This document shows positions 42,658 to 51,945 of a stretch of 62,509 bases of DNA, in pieces. Below the pieces are notes generated by a model. The model did not search any database. It was not told the DNA's origin and was given only the letters and a program-made list of their open reading frames with translations. The stretch is from Neobacillus kokaensis (GTDB lineage Bacteria > Bacillota > Bacilli > Bacillales > Cytobacillaceae). The first letter of the stretch is position 1, and every line of letters begins with the position of its first letter. Where the stretch lies: positions 1 to 62,509 of the forward strand of contig NZ_BNDS01000010.1 of NCBI RefSeq assembly GCF_014656545.1, in the 5' to 3' direction. The position numbers and the translations under genes are program-made.

Positions 42658-43323
42658 ATGGCAGCGATTACACATGAAGAATTTTGTACCGAATTTAGAG
42701 CAATTAAAGAAGAGCTAAAGGTGTATGCCCATGATAAGGCATACAAATTTTGGACACGCGAAGATCTTACCCAGCATGAGGTATTTACGGCAATCGAACA
42801 GCGCGTCTGGCTTGAAATCGCTTACGTATTCTTCCTAGGCAAACAAATCAATGACTACTGGAAGGAATTCGAACGTACAACAGTAACAGCATTGTGCAAG
42901 CATATGTGGGAGGAAGCTCATCATTATGAAATTATTTGCCGGGTGCTTGAGAAGCATGGTTATACAGCCCCAACAGAACCGCCAAAAGAGCATCTTGGAT
43001 GGGAGAATCTTCACTGGGAAGCACTTGGAAAAGACCGCGCCTGTGCAGTAGCAGTTTGGAATTGTTCCGAAACATCAACAACTACTACGCATGACATTGT
43101 TATTGAAAACTGTAAGCGAATCGGTCTGCCGGACTTGGCAAGATGCTATGAAACCATAAAAAAAGACGAAGAATTCCATGCTAGACTAGGAGAGATGATT
43201 GTTGAAAGATATGTAGTTACAGACCAGCAGCGTGAAAACGCCATTTGGGGAGCACGCCGCCTAAGGGAAGAAATGATGCATTATTATGACACCATTTATC
43301 CTGTTGCAAATGAAACAGCTTAA
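42658..43323 (+). CDS. Ferritin-like diiron-domain protein
   Basis: A 221-residue helical protein with a ferritin-like pattern. An early helix holds EQRVWLEIA, a second holds EEAHHYE (ExxH), a later helix holds IVIENC, and a fourth holds DEEFHARLGE (ExxH), consistent with a diiron site in a four-helix bundle. It could be an oxygen- or peroxide-dependent oxidase or oxygenase, or an iron-handling protein; the function is not recognised. A TenA-like fold was considered because of length, but the two ExxH motifs favour a ferritin-like fold. ATG with TTGGAGG upstream. It follows the ABC importer by 121 nt. Confidence 0.72.
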   Translation: MAAITHEEFCTEFRAIKEELKVYAHDKAYKFWTREDLTQHEVFTAIEQRVWLEIAYVFFLGKQINDYWKEFERTTVTALCKHMWEEAHHYEIICRVLEKHGYTAPTEPPKEHLGWENLHWEALGKDRACAVAVWNCSETSTTTTHDIVIENCKRIGLPDLARCYETIKKDEEFHARLGEMIVERYVVTDQQRENAIWGARRLREEMMHYYDTIYPVANETA

Positions 43324-43333
43324 ATGATAATGG

Positions 43334-43383
43334 AAAGCTTGAGCCAGGCGTAAAGTTGACGTCCTGGCTCAATTTGAAGCTTT
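43334..43383 (+). terminator. Large hairpin after the ferritin-like gene
   Basis: AAAGCTT-GAGCCAGG pairs with CCTGGCTC-(spacer)-AAGCTTT, with an inner CGT/ACG. There is no T-run directly after it, so it may be a transcript-stabilising or weakly terminating structure. Confidence 0.55.
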
Positions 43384-43479
43384 AACGAAACAGGAATTTC
43401 TTTGAAAATAGCGAATTTGTATGGAATGGATTTTTATACTTTTCTTTAATCTAAACTCCGAAGCGAAAGATGTGGTTAT

Positions 43480-45132
43480 ATGAAAAATAGATTTCTTCTG
43501 ACGACAGATGATAGAAACGTGATAGATCTGTTTCAGCAAATCATTCAAGATTATAAATTTGATTTTTTAATAGAAGAAGGAAATAAGCAGGATGTCGTAA
43601 AAGAGAACACATCACTCGCAAAAGAAACGGCAGTCCTGCTAGTTGACCTTGATAACATGACAAAATTGGCCCAGGATGTCATTCTACTACATTTAAATAA
43701 TAGGAAGTTTACCACACCCGTTGTGATAATTAAAAGCCATTATGCCAATCAGGAAATGAGACTTCTGTTTAAGAATGGAGTTTTTGATTGTTTAACAAAG
43801 CCGCTAGACGAGGAAGTCGTTTATCGGCTGCTGCAGGAATTAAAGATGGAGATCTTACATTCTGAGCAGTTCATGCAGCAAAGAAGTGAAGATCCAAATA
43901 ATATCATGTCATCTCTTAGGGTTAGCCTTATTTATAACTTACTTTATGGAAATATTAAAAACTCAAGGGAAATATGGAATCAAAGCCAGTTAATCGGCTT
44001 ATCTACTGTACCAAACACAGCTATGGCTTTTCAAATTGACGATTTCTACTGGAAAAATAAAGATAAAAGTAAACAATGGCAGGATTTAGTTCGTAATGAA
44101 ATTATTACGATTACCCGACAGTTTTTAAATAATAAACTTGATGAATGCCTGGCGATGGGAACGGCAGCGGATCAGTTTGCGATATTGCTTTCACTTCCGT
44201 TTCAGGATGAACATGCTGGCAATAAAAAGCTGGCTATGAAATTAGCTGTCGATACTAAAAATTATGTAAAAGAAAAAACCGGGTACAGCGTTACGATTGG
44301 AATTGGGAACTATTATGAAGATGTTAGAAATCTGCATTTCTCATACCAAGAGGCACGATATGCATTAAAGTATAAGTTCTTTATGGGACAGGATCTTGTC
44401 ATCCATGTTGATAACAATGAGACGTTTACAAATGAATATGTCCTTCTGCCAAATCAGGAAGTGACGGCACTAGCGAATAAACTAATGGTAGCTGACCATA
44501 CTGCTGTAAATAATAATATGAAGAATTTATTTCATAAAATGTCTTCCTATAAAAATGTAGATCCTGAAGTGTTAATCTTACAAATTTCTGAAATCGCCGC
44601 AATGCTGGCTAGAGCAGCTATTAATGGAGGCGCTAATCAAAAGGAAATTCACACAATCTTACGGGAATACACATCCCTCATTCACTATATTGAAAATTTA
44701 CCGCAATTAGAGCAATGGCTGCGAGATATAATACACCGCTTTTTAGATTTGGTCGCAAATAATCATAACGATCACACCCTTAAATCTATACAGAAGGCGA
44801 TGGAATATATCGAGGAGCATTTTTTAGAAGCTATTACACTGGAAAAAGTAGCAAGTCACGTCCATCTTAGCCCTACATATTTTAGCAGGATTTTCAAAAA
44901 TGCTACAGGCAGCAATTTTGTTGAATATATTACCTATTTACGGATTGAAAAAGCGAAGGAACTGCTTAAGGACTTGAATTATACCGTTTATCAAATTGCC
45001 TTTGAAGTGGGATATAGCAATTCTCATTACTTTAGCCGTGTATTTAAAACCTTAGTTGGAAAAACACCAAGTGATTATCGTAATTCAATCTTAGTACCTT
45101 CCGGAATATCCACTGAAGGTTTTTCAAATTAA
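43480..45132 (+). CDS. Receiver-domain AraC-family regulator (YesN-like)
   Basis: A 550-residue regulator. The N-terminal part (about 1-125) has a response-regulator layout with an acidic pair (D10, D11), a candidate phosphoacceptor in LLVDLDN (D56) and the conserved lysine in CLTKPLDEE. A long middle domain (about 130-420) follows, then a C-terminal AraC double helix-turn-helix (about 440-545) with LEKVASHVHLSPTYFSRIFK and QIAFEVGYSNSHYFSRVFK. No histidine kinase gene is adjacent. It is upstream of the first aminotransferase/dehydrogenase pair and is the likely regulator of this region. Confidence 0.87.
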   Translation: MKNRFLLTTDDRNVIDLFQQIIQDYKFDFLIEEGNKQDVVKENTSLAKETAVLLVDLDNMTKLAQDVILLHLNNRKFTTPVVIIKSHYANQEMRLLFKNGVFDCLTKPLDEEVVYRLLQELKMEILHSEQFMQQRSEDPNNIMSSLRVSLIYNLLYGNIKNSREIWNQSQLIGLSTVPNTAMAFQIDDFYWKNKDKSKQWQDLVRNEIITITRQFLNNKLDECLAMGTAADQFAILLSLPFQDEHAGNKKLAMKLAVDTKNYVKEKTGYSVTIGIGNYYEDVRNLHFSYQEARYALKYKFFMGQDLVIHVDNNETFTNEYVLLPNQEVTALANKLMVADHTAVNNNMKNLFHKMSSYKNVDPEVLILQISEIAAMLARAAINGGANQKEIHTILREYTSLIHYIENLPQLEQWLRDIIHRFLDLVANNHNDHTLKSIQKAMEYIEEHFLEAITLEKVASHVHLSPTYFSRIFKNATGSNFVEYITYLRIEKAKELLKDLNYTVYQIAFEVGYSNSHYFSRVFKTLVGKTPSDYRNSILVPSGISTEGFSN

Positions 45133-45221
45133 CTAGAACATATGGAACGTTTTACTGCATTACCTAGAAAAGGTATTAGTGCCTTACTTGTAAAATCCTC
45201 CATTTAAGGAAGTGACTGATT

Positions 45222-46370
45222 TTGTCCAAAGAACACTGGCGCAGGAATGTTTCACTTTTAAAACCTTACATCCCAGGAATAGCAATTGAAGATGTGAAGC
45301 GGAAGCTCGGTTTGGAGGAGATCACCCGGCTTGCCTCTAACGAGAACCCATTTGGTCCATCCCCTAAAGCGGTAACTGCGATGCGGCTGGCTTTACTAGA
45401 TAGCCAGCTTTATCCCGAATCATCCTGCAGGGCGCTGCGTGAAAAACTAGCAAGCTTGTTTGAGTTGAAACCTGAGCAATTTTTGATCGGAAATGGCGCA
45501 GATAATGTAATTTCGTTAATTGGAACAGCCTATATCAATCCTGGTGATGAAATCATCTATTGTACACCAACATTTCCTGCATATCGAACCATTACTTTAC
45601 TAATGGGCGGTACTCCAATTGAGATTCCTGTTACGAAGAACCAAACCTATGACCTTGATCGGATTCTTGCTGCAATAACGGCGCAGACAAAGCTTATTTT
45701 TATCTGTAATCCGAATAATCCAACAGGAACGATTGTAGAAAACGGTCTGCTGGAATCCTTTTTGCAGCGAATTCCGCCGCATGTCATCGCAGTTTTAGAT
45801 GAAGCCTATGTGGAATTCATTGAACAGCCGGGCTATCATACCGGAGTGGATTTTGTTAAGAAAAACTATCCGGTTATTTTTGTCCGGACGTTTTCCAAAT
45901 TGTACGGCTTAGCAGGGACAAGAGTGGGCTATTGTGCAGCTAATTGTGACTTAATGAAACCGATTCTAGCTGTGCGCGAGCCGTTTGCTGTCAACCGTAT
46001 TGCAGCTGCGGGAGCTTTCTCAGCGTTAGATGATGAGGATTATAAATTTACTATTTTACAAGAGAATAAACGTGAGATGGAGAAGCTTTCTAAAGAACTC
46101 CGAGCATTAGGGTATGATGTTACAGAGTCCCACGCTAATTTTTTATTTGTTGATATAAAAGGTGATGCAGTGGAACTGACTAACACACTTATGCGCGAAG
46201 GGGTATTAATTCGTCCTTGTATTGCATGGGGTCTCCCGCAGCATGCACGGATAACAATTGGAACCGCCGAGCAGAACGAGAGGCTGCTTACAGCATTACG
46301 AAAAATCATTGTGCCAAAGGAGAGAGAAAGAATTGAGAAATGGGAAAAATTTCGTTTGGATCTTAGATGA
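45222..46370 (+). CDS. HisC-like aminotransferase, module A
   Basis: A 382-residue class I/II aminotransferase of the histidinol-phosphate aminotransferase family. PLP contacts are seen in GNGADNVISL, NPNNPTGTIV, LDEAYVEF, and the Schiff-base lysine region FSKLYGLAGTRVGY. There are no other his genes, and it is paired with a 2-hydroxyacid dehydrogenase, so histidine synthesis is unlikely. It is paralogous to the gene at 49450 over its whole length. TTG start with TAAGGAAGTGAC upstream. Its end overlaps the dehydrogenase gene by 38 nt. Confidence 0.88.
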   Translation: MSKEHWRRNVSLLKPYIPGIAIEDVKRKLGLEEITRLASNENPFGPSPKAVTAMRLALLDSQLYPESSCRALREKLASLFELKPEQFLIGNGADNVISLIGTAYINPGDEIIYCTPTFPAYRTITLLMGGTPIEIPVTKNQTYDLDRILAAITAQTKLIFICNPNNPTGTIVENGLLESFLQRIPPHVIAVLDEAYVEFIEQPGYHTGVDFVKKNYPVIFVRTFSKLYGLAGTRVGYCAANCDLMKPILAVREPFAVNRIAAAGAFSALDDEDYKFTILQENKREMEKLSKELRALGYDVTESHANFLFVDIKGDAVELTNTLMREGVLIRPCIAWGLPQHARITIGTAEQNERLLTALRKIIVPKERERIEKWEKFRLDLR

Positions 46371-47319
46371 CGAATGGAATGAGCATCATTTAGAAAGAAA
46401 TATGTATCAAAATTATGGGATTGAAGTAAAAGTAACTCGTTCGGAAACACTTGATGTGGATCTACCGTTGTATGCCCCCTTTGCAGATGGAGTGGTAGCT
46501 CAGGTTGGGTTTCAATGTGGGGCTGATCTAATTGAAAAATTAAATTCTTGTAAAGTTATCTCCATCCCTGGAGTAGGTTTTAATCATGTTGACGTTGATG
46601 CAGCGACTAATAAGGGAATTGCTGTTTCAACGGTCCCTGATTATTGTGCTGAGGAAGTGTCCGATCATACACTCGCACTAATTCTTGCTGTTACACGCCG
46701 CTTGTCAGCTTACAATCGTAAAGTTAGAAATGGGAAATGGGATCCACTCGATACAATGCCTATTCACCGCTTCAGTTCAAGAACAGTCGGCCTCCTAGGA
46801 TTTGGCAGGATCGCTAGGATGGTTGCGGAGAAGTTAAAGCCGTTTGGTGTTCGTATTTTAGTGCATGATGAGTATGTACCGGACGAAACGATGAGGGGGC
46901 TGGGGGTTGTTCCGGTTTCATTAGAAACCCTGCTGGAGCAATCGAATGTTCTCAGCCTGCATGTGCCATTAACACCGGAAACGAGAAATCTCATGAATTA
47001 TGAACGCCTTTCCAAGCTGCCAAAGGGGGCCTTTGTGATTAATACTTGCAGGGGAGGGGTACTGAATGAGGAGGACCTTAGGCAGTTAATACTAGAAGGG
47101 CATATTGCTGGCGCTGGCCTTGATGTACTGGAAACAGAGCCTCCTGCAAAGGATTATCCGCTGCTTACGATGGAAGAGGTCTTAATCACACCGCATTCTT
47201 CTTATTTCTCAGAAGAATCGATTACAGAGCTAAGGACCAGAACGACGAAGGCGGCAATTGACGGAGTACTAGGCAATGAACTGCCATATGCTTTGAATTT
47301 GAAAAAAATTAACATTTGA
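46333..47319 (+). CDS. CtBP-like D-2-hydroxyacid dehydrogenase, module A
   Basis: A 328-residue dehydrogenase of the D-2-hydroxyacid/C-terminal-binding-protein type. The NAD-binding motif is GLLGFGRIARMVAEKL; catalytic residues are Arg in NTCRGGVLNEE, Glu in DVLETEPP and His in ITPHSSYF. I chose TTG at 46333 (AAGGAGAGAG upstream), because the resulting N-terminus RNGKNFVWILDDEW matches that of its paralogue at 50576. It would reduce the keto acid released by the aminotransferase, or run in reverse; the substrate is unknown. Confidence 0.87.
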   Translation: MRNGKNFVWILDDEWNEHHLERNMYQNYGIEVKVTRSETLDVDLPLYAPFADGVVAQVGFQCGADLIEKLNSCKVISIPGVGFNHVDVDAATNKGIAVSTVPDYCAEEVSDHTLALILAVTRRLSAYNRKVRNGKWDPLDTMPIHRFSSRTVGLLGFGRIARMVAEKLKPFGVRILVHDEYVPDETMRGLGVVPVSLETLLEQSNVLSLHVPLTPETRNLMNYERLSKLPKGAFVINTCRGGVLNEEDLRQLILEGHIAGAGLDVLETEPPAKDYPLLTMEEVLITPHSSYFSEESITELRTRTTKAAIDGVLGNELPYALNLKKINI

Positions 47320-47337
47320 TAGAATCAGACGGGGGCT

Positions 47338-47360
47338 TTCCAGTAGGACTGGAAGGCCTT
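47338..47360 (+). terminator. Weak terminator of module A
   Basis: TTCCAGT and ACTGGAA flank a 3-nt loop, followed by GGCCTTTAATTG. Confidence 0.55.
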
Positions 47361-47434
47361 TAATTGTTTGTGATGTGCCCTAGTCCATTTGACCAGTACC
47401 CTTGCAACTATCGGATTTTGGTCACTTAGAAGAA

Positions 47435-47655
47435 CTCTACGTAACCTTTACCTCCGTTATTTTCGATCTGGGGGCACATACAAGTACCCTACGTGACCTT
47501 CGCCTGTGCTATTTTCTATCTGGGGGCACGTAGCAGGACTCTACGTGACCTTTACCTGCGGTATTTTTCAAACTGGAGCTATGTAAAAGGACTCAACGTG
47601 ACCATCCGAAATCAACTAATTGAATTGATGTATGTTCAACAGCTCTACGTGACTG
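47435..47655. repeat. Degenerate tandem repeat, 52-bp period
   Basis: The anchor CTCTACGTGACC (or a close variant) recurs near 47435, 47487, 47539, 47592 and 47643, that is every 51-53 bp. The first three units also share the CTTTACCTGCGGTATTTTC-type and CTGGGGGCAC-type segments; later units decay. An open frame crossing it (88 codons) is repeat-derived and lacks a ribosome site. It fills most of the 434-bp gap between converging genes. Confidence 0.8.
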
Positions 47656-47701
47656 AAGAGCACAAAAACTATGAGGTAAGGGAACGTAGCCGCAACATCA
47701 T

Positions 47702-47731
47702 AAAAGGGAAGCAGAAAGATTCTGCTTCCCC
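47702..47731 (-). terminator. Terminator of the antiporter-family gene
   Basis: GGGAAGCAGA (47706-47715) and TCTGCTTCCC (47721-47730) form a perfect stem; on the minus strand it is followed by TTTTA. Confidence 0.75.
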
Positions 47732-47753
47732 GTTACCTTTACATAATCTATTA

Positions 47754-49082
47754 CTATAGTACAAACGCAGCAATCAGCCCAAAGATAAATAACGGAATAT
47801 TAAAGTGGATAAAGGTCGGTACACATGTATCCCAAATATGATTATGCCGCCCGTCAGCATTTAATCCAATTGTCGGGCCAATCGTACTATCAGATGCAGG
47901 TGATCCAGCATCTCCTAAGGCACTTGCTGTTCCAATTAACGCGGCTGTAGCTAACGGCGAAAAGCCAACCGCCATACATAAAGGAACGTAAACTGCTGCT
48001 AAAATCGGGATTGTTCCAAAGGAAGTACCAATTCCCATCGTAATCAAAAGCCCGATCGATAAAATAATAAAAGCGGTTAAAAATTTATTGTCGCCGATGA
48101 TCCCTGATGTATGCGCTACCAAATCATCAATCGATCCGGTTTCCTTTAGAATAGTAGCATATCCTGCAGCAATTAATAAAACAAAAGCAATTGCTCCCAT
48201 CATTTTCATGCCGTCATCAACAATTTCATCCCCCTTTACAAACGGGGCGACACGGCCTAAAAACATAGCGATAATACCAACTAGTGCTCCTAATGCTAGT
48301 GAATGTGTATAGATTTGGATACCAAGTGAGAGTAAAATGGCAATGATGGTTATGACATGCTTCTTATTAAAACGAATATCTTCTGAGGCGGCAGAAATTT
48401 CTAAGGAAGCAGGGGAATTTTCCAAATCTATTGGAATACCCAAATCTTTTTCTTTACGATAGGTGATAAAAATAGCGATTAATAATCCAACAATCATGCC
48501 AAGACCAGGAATAATCAAAGCGAGCGGAAGCTGTCCAACCGCAATGGTCATTCCATATTTTTTCATCTCACTGGCAATAATTTGATGGAACATTAAGCCA
48601 TAACCAGCGGGAATGATAATATATGGTGCTTTCAATCCAAAAGTCAAGGCAGTGGCAACCGCACGACGATCAATTTTCATCCGGTCAAACAAATGAAGTA
48701 AAGGAGGAATCAGAATCGGGATAAAGGCAATGTGTACTGGAACTAAGTTTTGCGATAAACTCGATACTCCTGCAATTGCTAATAAAATGAAGGCACGTTT
48801 CCCTTTCATGAATTTTAAAAGCTTTTTTAATAGGAGACCGGTTATTCCCGAATATTTAATCATAACTGCGAAAACACCTAGCAAAATGACGCTTAAAGCA
48901 GTTTCTGCTTGTCCGCCCATCCCAGAAATTAGCATGCCCATCGTATCTAATAGGGATAATCCGCCGATAATACCTGCACTTAAAGCGGCTATTAGAATAC
49001 TTAATAATACATTCACCCGCAGCATGCTTAATACGATCAAAAGTAGCACGGAAATAATAATTGCATACATAAATCGCAGCAC
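47754..49082 (-). CDS. Na+/H+ antiporter-family transporter (YuiF-like)
   Basis: A 442-residue polytopic membrane protein with about 11 hydrophobic segments, resembling the Na+/H+ antiporter family protein YuiF of B. subtilis. Conserved stretches include ALIGTASALGDAGSPASDST near the C-terminus and MGIGTSFGTIPILAAVYVPL. Members are annotated as ion antiporters or as amino acid transporters, and the location between two aminotransferase/dehydrogenase modules fits carriage of an amino, keto or hydroxy acid. It is divergent from module B and converges on module A. ATG with AAGGAGGTGCTGCG upstream. Confidence 0.85.
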   Translation of the reverse strand: MLRFMYAIIISVLLLIVLSMLRVNVLLSILIAALSAGIIGGLSLLDTMGMLISGMGGQAETALSVILLGVFAVMIKYSGITGLLLKKLLKFMKGKRAFILLAIAGVSSLSQNLVPVHIAFIPILIPPLLHLFDRMKIDRRAVATALTFGLKAPYIIIPAGYGLMFHQIIASEMKKYGMTIAVGQLPLALIIPGLGMIVGLLIAIFITYRKEKDLGIPIDLENSPASLEISAASEDIRFNKKHVITIIAILLSLGIQIYTHSLALGALVGIIAMFLGRVAPFVKGDEIVDDGMKMMGAIAFVLLIAAGYATILKETGSIDDLVAHTSGIIGDNKFLTAFIILSIGLLITMGIGTSFGTIPILAAVYVPLCMAVGFSPLATAALIGTASALGDAGSPASDSTIGPTIGLNADGRHNHIWDTCVPTFIHFNIPLFIFGLIAAFVL

Positions 49083-49449
49083 CTCCTTATTTTCATTTTT
49101 TCAAACCTCTAACACTCTTGAAACGTCCATATTAGTTAAACAATAATTCCATGAATCCCTCCTTTTAATTGTGTCAATTTTGTGAATCTTCTTAATAGTA
49201 GCCTATCGTCCTATTTTCGGTAAGTACTCTTTTTTATGATTTACTATAAATTTTTAACACGGATATAGTGTTATCCAATAATTTCCTTAAATAATTTAAT
49301 AGACTCATTTTTTATGTTTTTGTGGATTTTTTTGCTAATAGAGTGAAAATGGCTTTAGTTTTATTCTGAATATTGTGTAAAATACTAGTAAAATTAGTTT
49401 CTACTACAGTAGAACGACTTTTTACATAATAAACAGGGGAGGAATTACT
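49083..49449. other. Divergent intergenic region, antiporter/module B
   Basis: 367 bp, AT-rich. It holds the 5' regions of two divergent genes. Apart from T-rich runs and the ribosome sites at each end, I see no clear dyad, terminator or small gene in it. Confidence 0.5.
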
Positions 49450-50562
49450 TTGGCAGAAAATTTATGGCGCCATACTGTTAACCAATTAGATCCATATATC
49501 TCAGGACAGGCAGCAAAGGATGCGGAAAAACAAGCAGCATTAAAGGAAGTCTCTCGGCTTGCGACGAACGAAAACCCTCTCGGCCCATCACCTAAAGCAG
49601 TAGCTGCGATGCAGCAGGCGGTGTTGGATAGTCATTTTTATCCTGATTTGACGAGTCTAGAGCTTCGAAAAAAATTAGGTGGCTTGCATGGGATTGATCC
49701 GGAAAATTATGTAACCGGTAATGGAGCCGATAACATCATTACGCTTGTGATTGCTTCATTTGTCAATCCAGGGGATGAAGTTGTCTATTGCACACCTACA
49801 TTCTCTGAATATCATAAAAACACATTGTTAGTGGGGGGAACGCCTGTCGAGATTCAAACGACAAGAGACCACAAGTTTGACCTTGAGGCTATTTTAGAAG
49901 CGATTAACGATAAAACAAAGTTAGTTATCATTTGCAATCCGAATAATCCAACGGGAACAATCGTTGCTGATTATGAGCTGCGAGCATTTTTCAGTCGTCT
50001 GCCGAAGCATGTTGTGGCGGTCCTTGATGAAGCGTATGGGGAATTTATTTCAATCCCGAACTATTCCACCGGGGTAGAATTTATGAAGGAGGGATTACCT
50101 GTCATCACAATCCGTACGTTTTCAAAATCATATGGATTGGCCGGAATGAGAGTTGGCTATGCATTTGCTAAGGATGAGTTCATTAGGCCGCTTCAGGCAG
50201 TGCGTGAGCCATTCGCTTGTAACAGGGTAGCTGAAGCAGGTGCCATCGCAGCCCTTGATGATGAAGAACATAAACAAAATGTTTTACGTTCGAATAAGAA
50301 AGAAATGGAAAAATTGATAAAAGAATTCCGTTCCCTCGGATATTCTGTAGAAGAGACTCACACAAACTTTTTATTTATTGATATGAAACAGGATACGAAT
50401 AAACTTGCAGGCGAGTTGTTTAGCCAAGGGTTCATCATTCGCCCATGCGCCGTTTGGGGATTTCCAACCTTTGCTCGGATTAGTATTGGCACATCTGAAC
50501 AAAACGACAGACTTATTCAAGCGCTAAAGGAAATCAGAAGCGGGGCAGCATCACAAGTATAA
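49450..50562 (+). CDS. HisC-like aminotransferase, module B
   Basis: A 370-residue paralogue of the aminotransferase at 45222. It shares the blocks NENPLGPSPKAV, GNGADNIITL, NPNNPTGTIVAD, LDEAYGEF and FSKSYGLAGMRVGY with the lysine for PLP. The N-terminus (LWRHTVNQLDPYI) also matches the other copy. TTG start with GGGGAGGAA upstream. It lies 13 nt before the dehydrogenase of the same module, so the two are co-transcribed. Differences around the substrate pocket suggest a related but not identical amino acid. Confidence 0.88.
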   Translation: MAENLWRHTVNQLDPYISGQAAKDAEKQAALKEVSRLATNENPLGPSPKAVAAMQQAVLDSHFYPDLTSLELRKKLGGLHGIDPENYVTGNGADNIITLVIASFVNPGDEVVYCTPTFSEYHKNTLLVGGTPVEIQTTRDHKFDLEAILEAINDKTKLVIICNPNNPTGTIVADYELRAFFSRLPKHVVAVLDEAYGEFISIPNYSTGVEFMKEGLPVITIRTFSKSYGLAGMRVGYAFAKDEFIRPLQAVREPFACNRVAEAGAIAALDDEEHKQNVLRSNKKEMEKLIKEFRSLGYSVEETHTNFLFIDMKQDTNKLAGELFSQGFIIRPCAVWGFPTFARISIGTSEQNDRLIQALKEIRSGAASQV

Positions 50563-50575
50563 AGGGGGGACTCCG

Positions 50576-51568
50576 ATGAGAAATGGAAAACATTTAGTTT
50601 GGATCCTTGATGATGAATGGATTGACCATAGTATCGAGAGAGAAATTTTTCAAAAAAAAGGATACGATGTGCATGTCAGCCGTTCCGGTACATTGGAGGA
50701 GGACCTGCCGCTTTATGCTCCCTACGCTGACGGAGTGATTGTACAAGTCGGATTTCCATGCGATGCCGAGTTAATTGAAAAATTAGACTCTTGCCGTATC
50801 ATAACCGCTTCATCGGTTGGATACAACACAATTGATATCGAAGCAGCAACACGAAAAGGAATTAAGGTTACCCACGTACCGGAATTTTGTACAGAAGAGG
50901 TTTCAGATCATACGATTGCCCATATGTTAACGATAACAAGGAGATTTCCTGCTTATAATAAACAAGTAATGAACGGACATTGGGATCCTATGGATACATT
51001 GCCAATTCAGCGATTTTGCAACCACACGGTAGGACTTTTAGGTTTTGGAAAAATCGCCCGCCGGGTCGCTGAAAAATTGAAGCCATTTGGAGTTCGTATC
51101 ATTAGTTATGCTCCAACTGCTCCTAAGGAAGTTTTCTCGAATTATACTGTGGAAGCGGTATCATTTGAACAATTACTAAAACAGTCCACACTTTTGAGTT
51201 TACATGTACCGCTACGCCCAGAAAATAGAAACATCATTTCCTATAAGCAGTTAAAAATGATGCCAAAAGGGGCTTTTATCGTCAATACCAGCAGGGGCGG
51301 ATTAATTCATGAGGAGGACCTGTATCAAGCAATTGTCGAAGGACACATCGCTGGAGCCAGCCTTGATGTGTTATTAAACGAACCACCGGATCCAAACGAT
51401 CCCTTGCTGCACTTAGATGAGGTATATGTGACACCGCATTCTGGTTATATTTCAGATGATGCACTAGCCGAATTAAAAGAGAAAACATGCCAGAATATTA
51501 TTGACGGCATTGATGGCAGGCCATTAGTAAAAACCTTGAATCCTGAGGTATTAAATCATATAAATTAA
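50576..51568 (+). CDS. CtBP-like D-2-hydroxyacid dehydrogenase, module B
   Basis: A 330-residue paralogue of the dehydrogenase at 46333 with matching N-terminus (RNGKHLVWILDDEW). The NAD motif is GLLGFGKIARRVAEKL; catalytic Arg lies in NTSRGGLIHEE, Glu in DVLLNEPP, and His in VTPHSGYI. ATG with AAGGGGGGACTCCG upstream. Together with the aminotransferase upstream it would link an amino acid to a 2-hydroxy acid through a keto acid. Confidence 0.88.
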   Translation: MRNGKHLVWILDDEWIDHSIEREIFQKKGYDVHVSRSGTLEEDLPLYAPYADGVIVQVGFPCDAELIEKLDSCRIITASSVGYNTIDIEAATRKGIKVTHVPEFCTEEVSDHTIAHMLTITRRFPAYNKQVMNGHWDPMDTLPIQRFCNHTVGLLGFGKIARRVAEKLKPFGVRIISYAPTAPKEVFSNYTVEAVSFEQLLKQSTLLSLHVPLRPENRNIISYKQLKMMPKGAFIVNTSRGGLIHEEDLYQAIVEGHIAGASLDVLLNEPPDPNDPLLHLDEVYVTPHSGYISDDALAELKEKTCQNIIDGIDGRPLVKTLNPEVLNHIN

Positions 51569-51579
51569 TAAAGAATTTT

Positions 51580-51607
51580 GGACTATACGACGTGTATAGT
51601 CCTTTTC
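51580..51607 (+). terminator. Terminator of module B
   Basis: GGACTATAC and GTATAGTCC form a 9-bp stem, followed by TTTT. The next 340 bp, up to the preT ribosome site, contain AT-rich sequence with several CATTTAG motifs but no gene I can support. Confidence 0.75.
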
Positions 51608-51945
51608 GATTAAAGTGGGACTTTTTCAAAACTTTGTAAAAATTGTCGATATGTTTTTCTTATAAGTACAATATTTTTTTGCCGTAATGGATCATTTAGT
51701 GTAGTTAAGGTGGTTCATTTAGTAAAATCGCTGGCACCATGGTAATTTTGTTCCTTTCGCCATTGTTTTACAAAATCTTAAGACAAAGTATGGTAAATTA
51801 TTGTAAGATTCAAAAAAGGGTACAAGAATTGTTCATCTCGCAAGTACATATGTAAAGGCTGGTGATTCTCCCACGAAAATAAAGCGGTTTCATTTAGCGA
51901 AAAAAGGGTTTTCTTCTCATTTTGACATTAAAGGAGGGTTTCTCT

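Noticed and set aside
42658..43323. TenA thiaminase II
   Set aside because: Length is similar, but two ExxH motifs in a ferritin-like pattern and lack of the TenA active-site layout argue for a diiron protein.
45222..46370. Histidine biosynthesis gene hisC
   Set aside because: No other his genes, duplicated as a pair with a 2-hydroxyacid dehydrogenase gene; the family resemblance alone does not support that role.
47435..47655. 52-bp array as a CRISPR array
   Set aside because: The repeated unit covers nearly the whole period and degrades gradually; there are no constant repeats with variable spacers.
47493..47759. 88-codon open frame in the repeat region
   Set aside because: It is built from the tandem repeats, has no ribosome site, and runs into the terminator of the converging gene.
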